11,390 nucleotides of DNA from Allobrachymonas sp. (GTDB taxonomy: Bacteria > Pseudomonadota > Gammaproteobacteria > Burkholderiales > Burkholderiaceae_C). Below the pieces are notes generated by a model. The model made no database searches. It was not told the origin of the DNA and saw only the letters and a program-made list of their open reading frames with translations. Below, piece by piece: positions 11,084-11,390 of this stretch (position 1 is its first letter; each line of letters starts with the position of its first letter). The position numbers were made by a program, and so were the translations under genes. The DNA lies in assembly GCA_018054915.1 (NCBI GenBank), contig JAGPIR010000022.1, positions 1-11,390 of the forward strand. The letters are read 5' to 3'.

Positions 11084-11390
11084 TTACATGCGGTGAGAGA
11101 CGGCCTTGCCGGTCTCTTGCTCCCAACGGGACTTGCAACGCACGCAATGGGCAGTCTGCGGCTCCAGTTGCAACCGGGCAAACCCGATTTCTTCGCCGCA
11201 TTCATCGCAAACACCATAAACACCGGCGTCCATGCGATCCAGGGCTGCCTGAATTCGCGCCATATCAACCGCGCCCATATCGCTCAAAGCCAGGTCAACC
11301 TCACGGTCTGAACTGCGCTGAGGCGCGTCATCACCATCTTGCAGCAGCACGGTGCGTGCATGCTCTGCGCGCGTCTGTCCGCCATGGACT
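11084..11390 (-). CDS. DksA/TraR-family C4 zinc-finger protein, 5' end outside window
   Basis: Proteins of this family enter the secondary channel of RNA polymerase and modulate transcription, in the case of DksA together with ppGpp. The frame is open to the window edge, and 101 residues are visible. An internal GTG at 11350 is not a convincing start, because the family begins further upstream. A helical part containing LLQDGDDAPQRSSDREVDLA precedes the zinc finger CDECGEEIGFARL...CVRC (CX2C-17 residues-CX2C), matching the DksA zinc-finger layout. The protein ends SHRM. With an estimated full length near 110-120 residues it would be a short DksA-like paralogue, not canonical DksA (about 150). 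Whether it keeps the acidic coiled-coil tip needed for ppGpp synergy cannot be judged from this fragment. It is convergent with dolP. Confidence 0.85.
   Translation of the reverse strand, partial: VHGGQTRAEHARTVLLQDGDDAPQRSSDREVDLALSDMGAVDMARIQAALDRMDAGVYGVCDECGEEIGFARLQLEPQTAHCVRCKSRWEQETGKAVSHRM

Overview
This is a GC-rich (roughly 60%) chromosomal segment that looks like core genome from a betaproteobacterium. The order is probably Burkholderiales, and CoaX and HtpG read most like Comamonadaceae-type proteins. That placement rests on remembered family likeness, not on a search. I see no phage genes, transposases, tRNA or rRNA genes, or CRISPR arrays.

Layout. Bases 1-1692 hold the 3' nine-tenths of htpG (+). 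A hairpin and a bidirectional terminator follow, then yfcF, a GST-like gene (-). Adenylate kinase adk (-) and ssb (+) are divergent across a 323-bp gene-free region. ssb converges on a three-gene minus-strand operon that is the most interesting part of the window: nrdD, then a 66-residue stand-alone glycyl-radical protein, then nrdG. This operon encodes an anaerobic (class III) ribonucleotide reductase. Its catalytic subunit is split exactly between the zinc site and the radical loop.

Regulation of that operon. The 562 bp between nrdD and the divergent coaX hold two layers of control, both facing nrdD. One is a pair of NrdR-box-like palindromes whose starts are 31 bp apart. The other is a clear cobalamin (B12) riboswitch, followed by hairpins and a possible anti-Shine-Dalgarno segment. 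I infer that the oxygen-sensitive, B12-independent reductase is turned down when dNTP pools are adequate (NrdR) and when B12 is available (riboswitch). That in turn suggests a B12-dependent class II reductase (nrdJ) elsewhere in the genome.

The right-hand part holds coaX (+, type III pantothenate kinase), rsmI (-, 16S rRNA methyltransferase), and yraN (+) followed by a dolP-like BON-domain lipoprotein gene (+). rsmI and yraN start only 2 bp apart. This is the familiar rsmI/yraN/diaA/dolP neighbourhood without diaA. The window ends inside a small DksA/TraR-type zinc-finger gene (-) that lacks its first codons.
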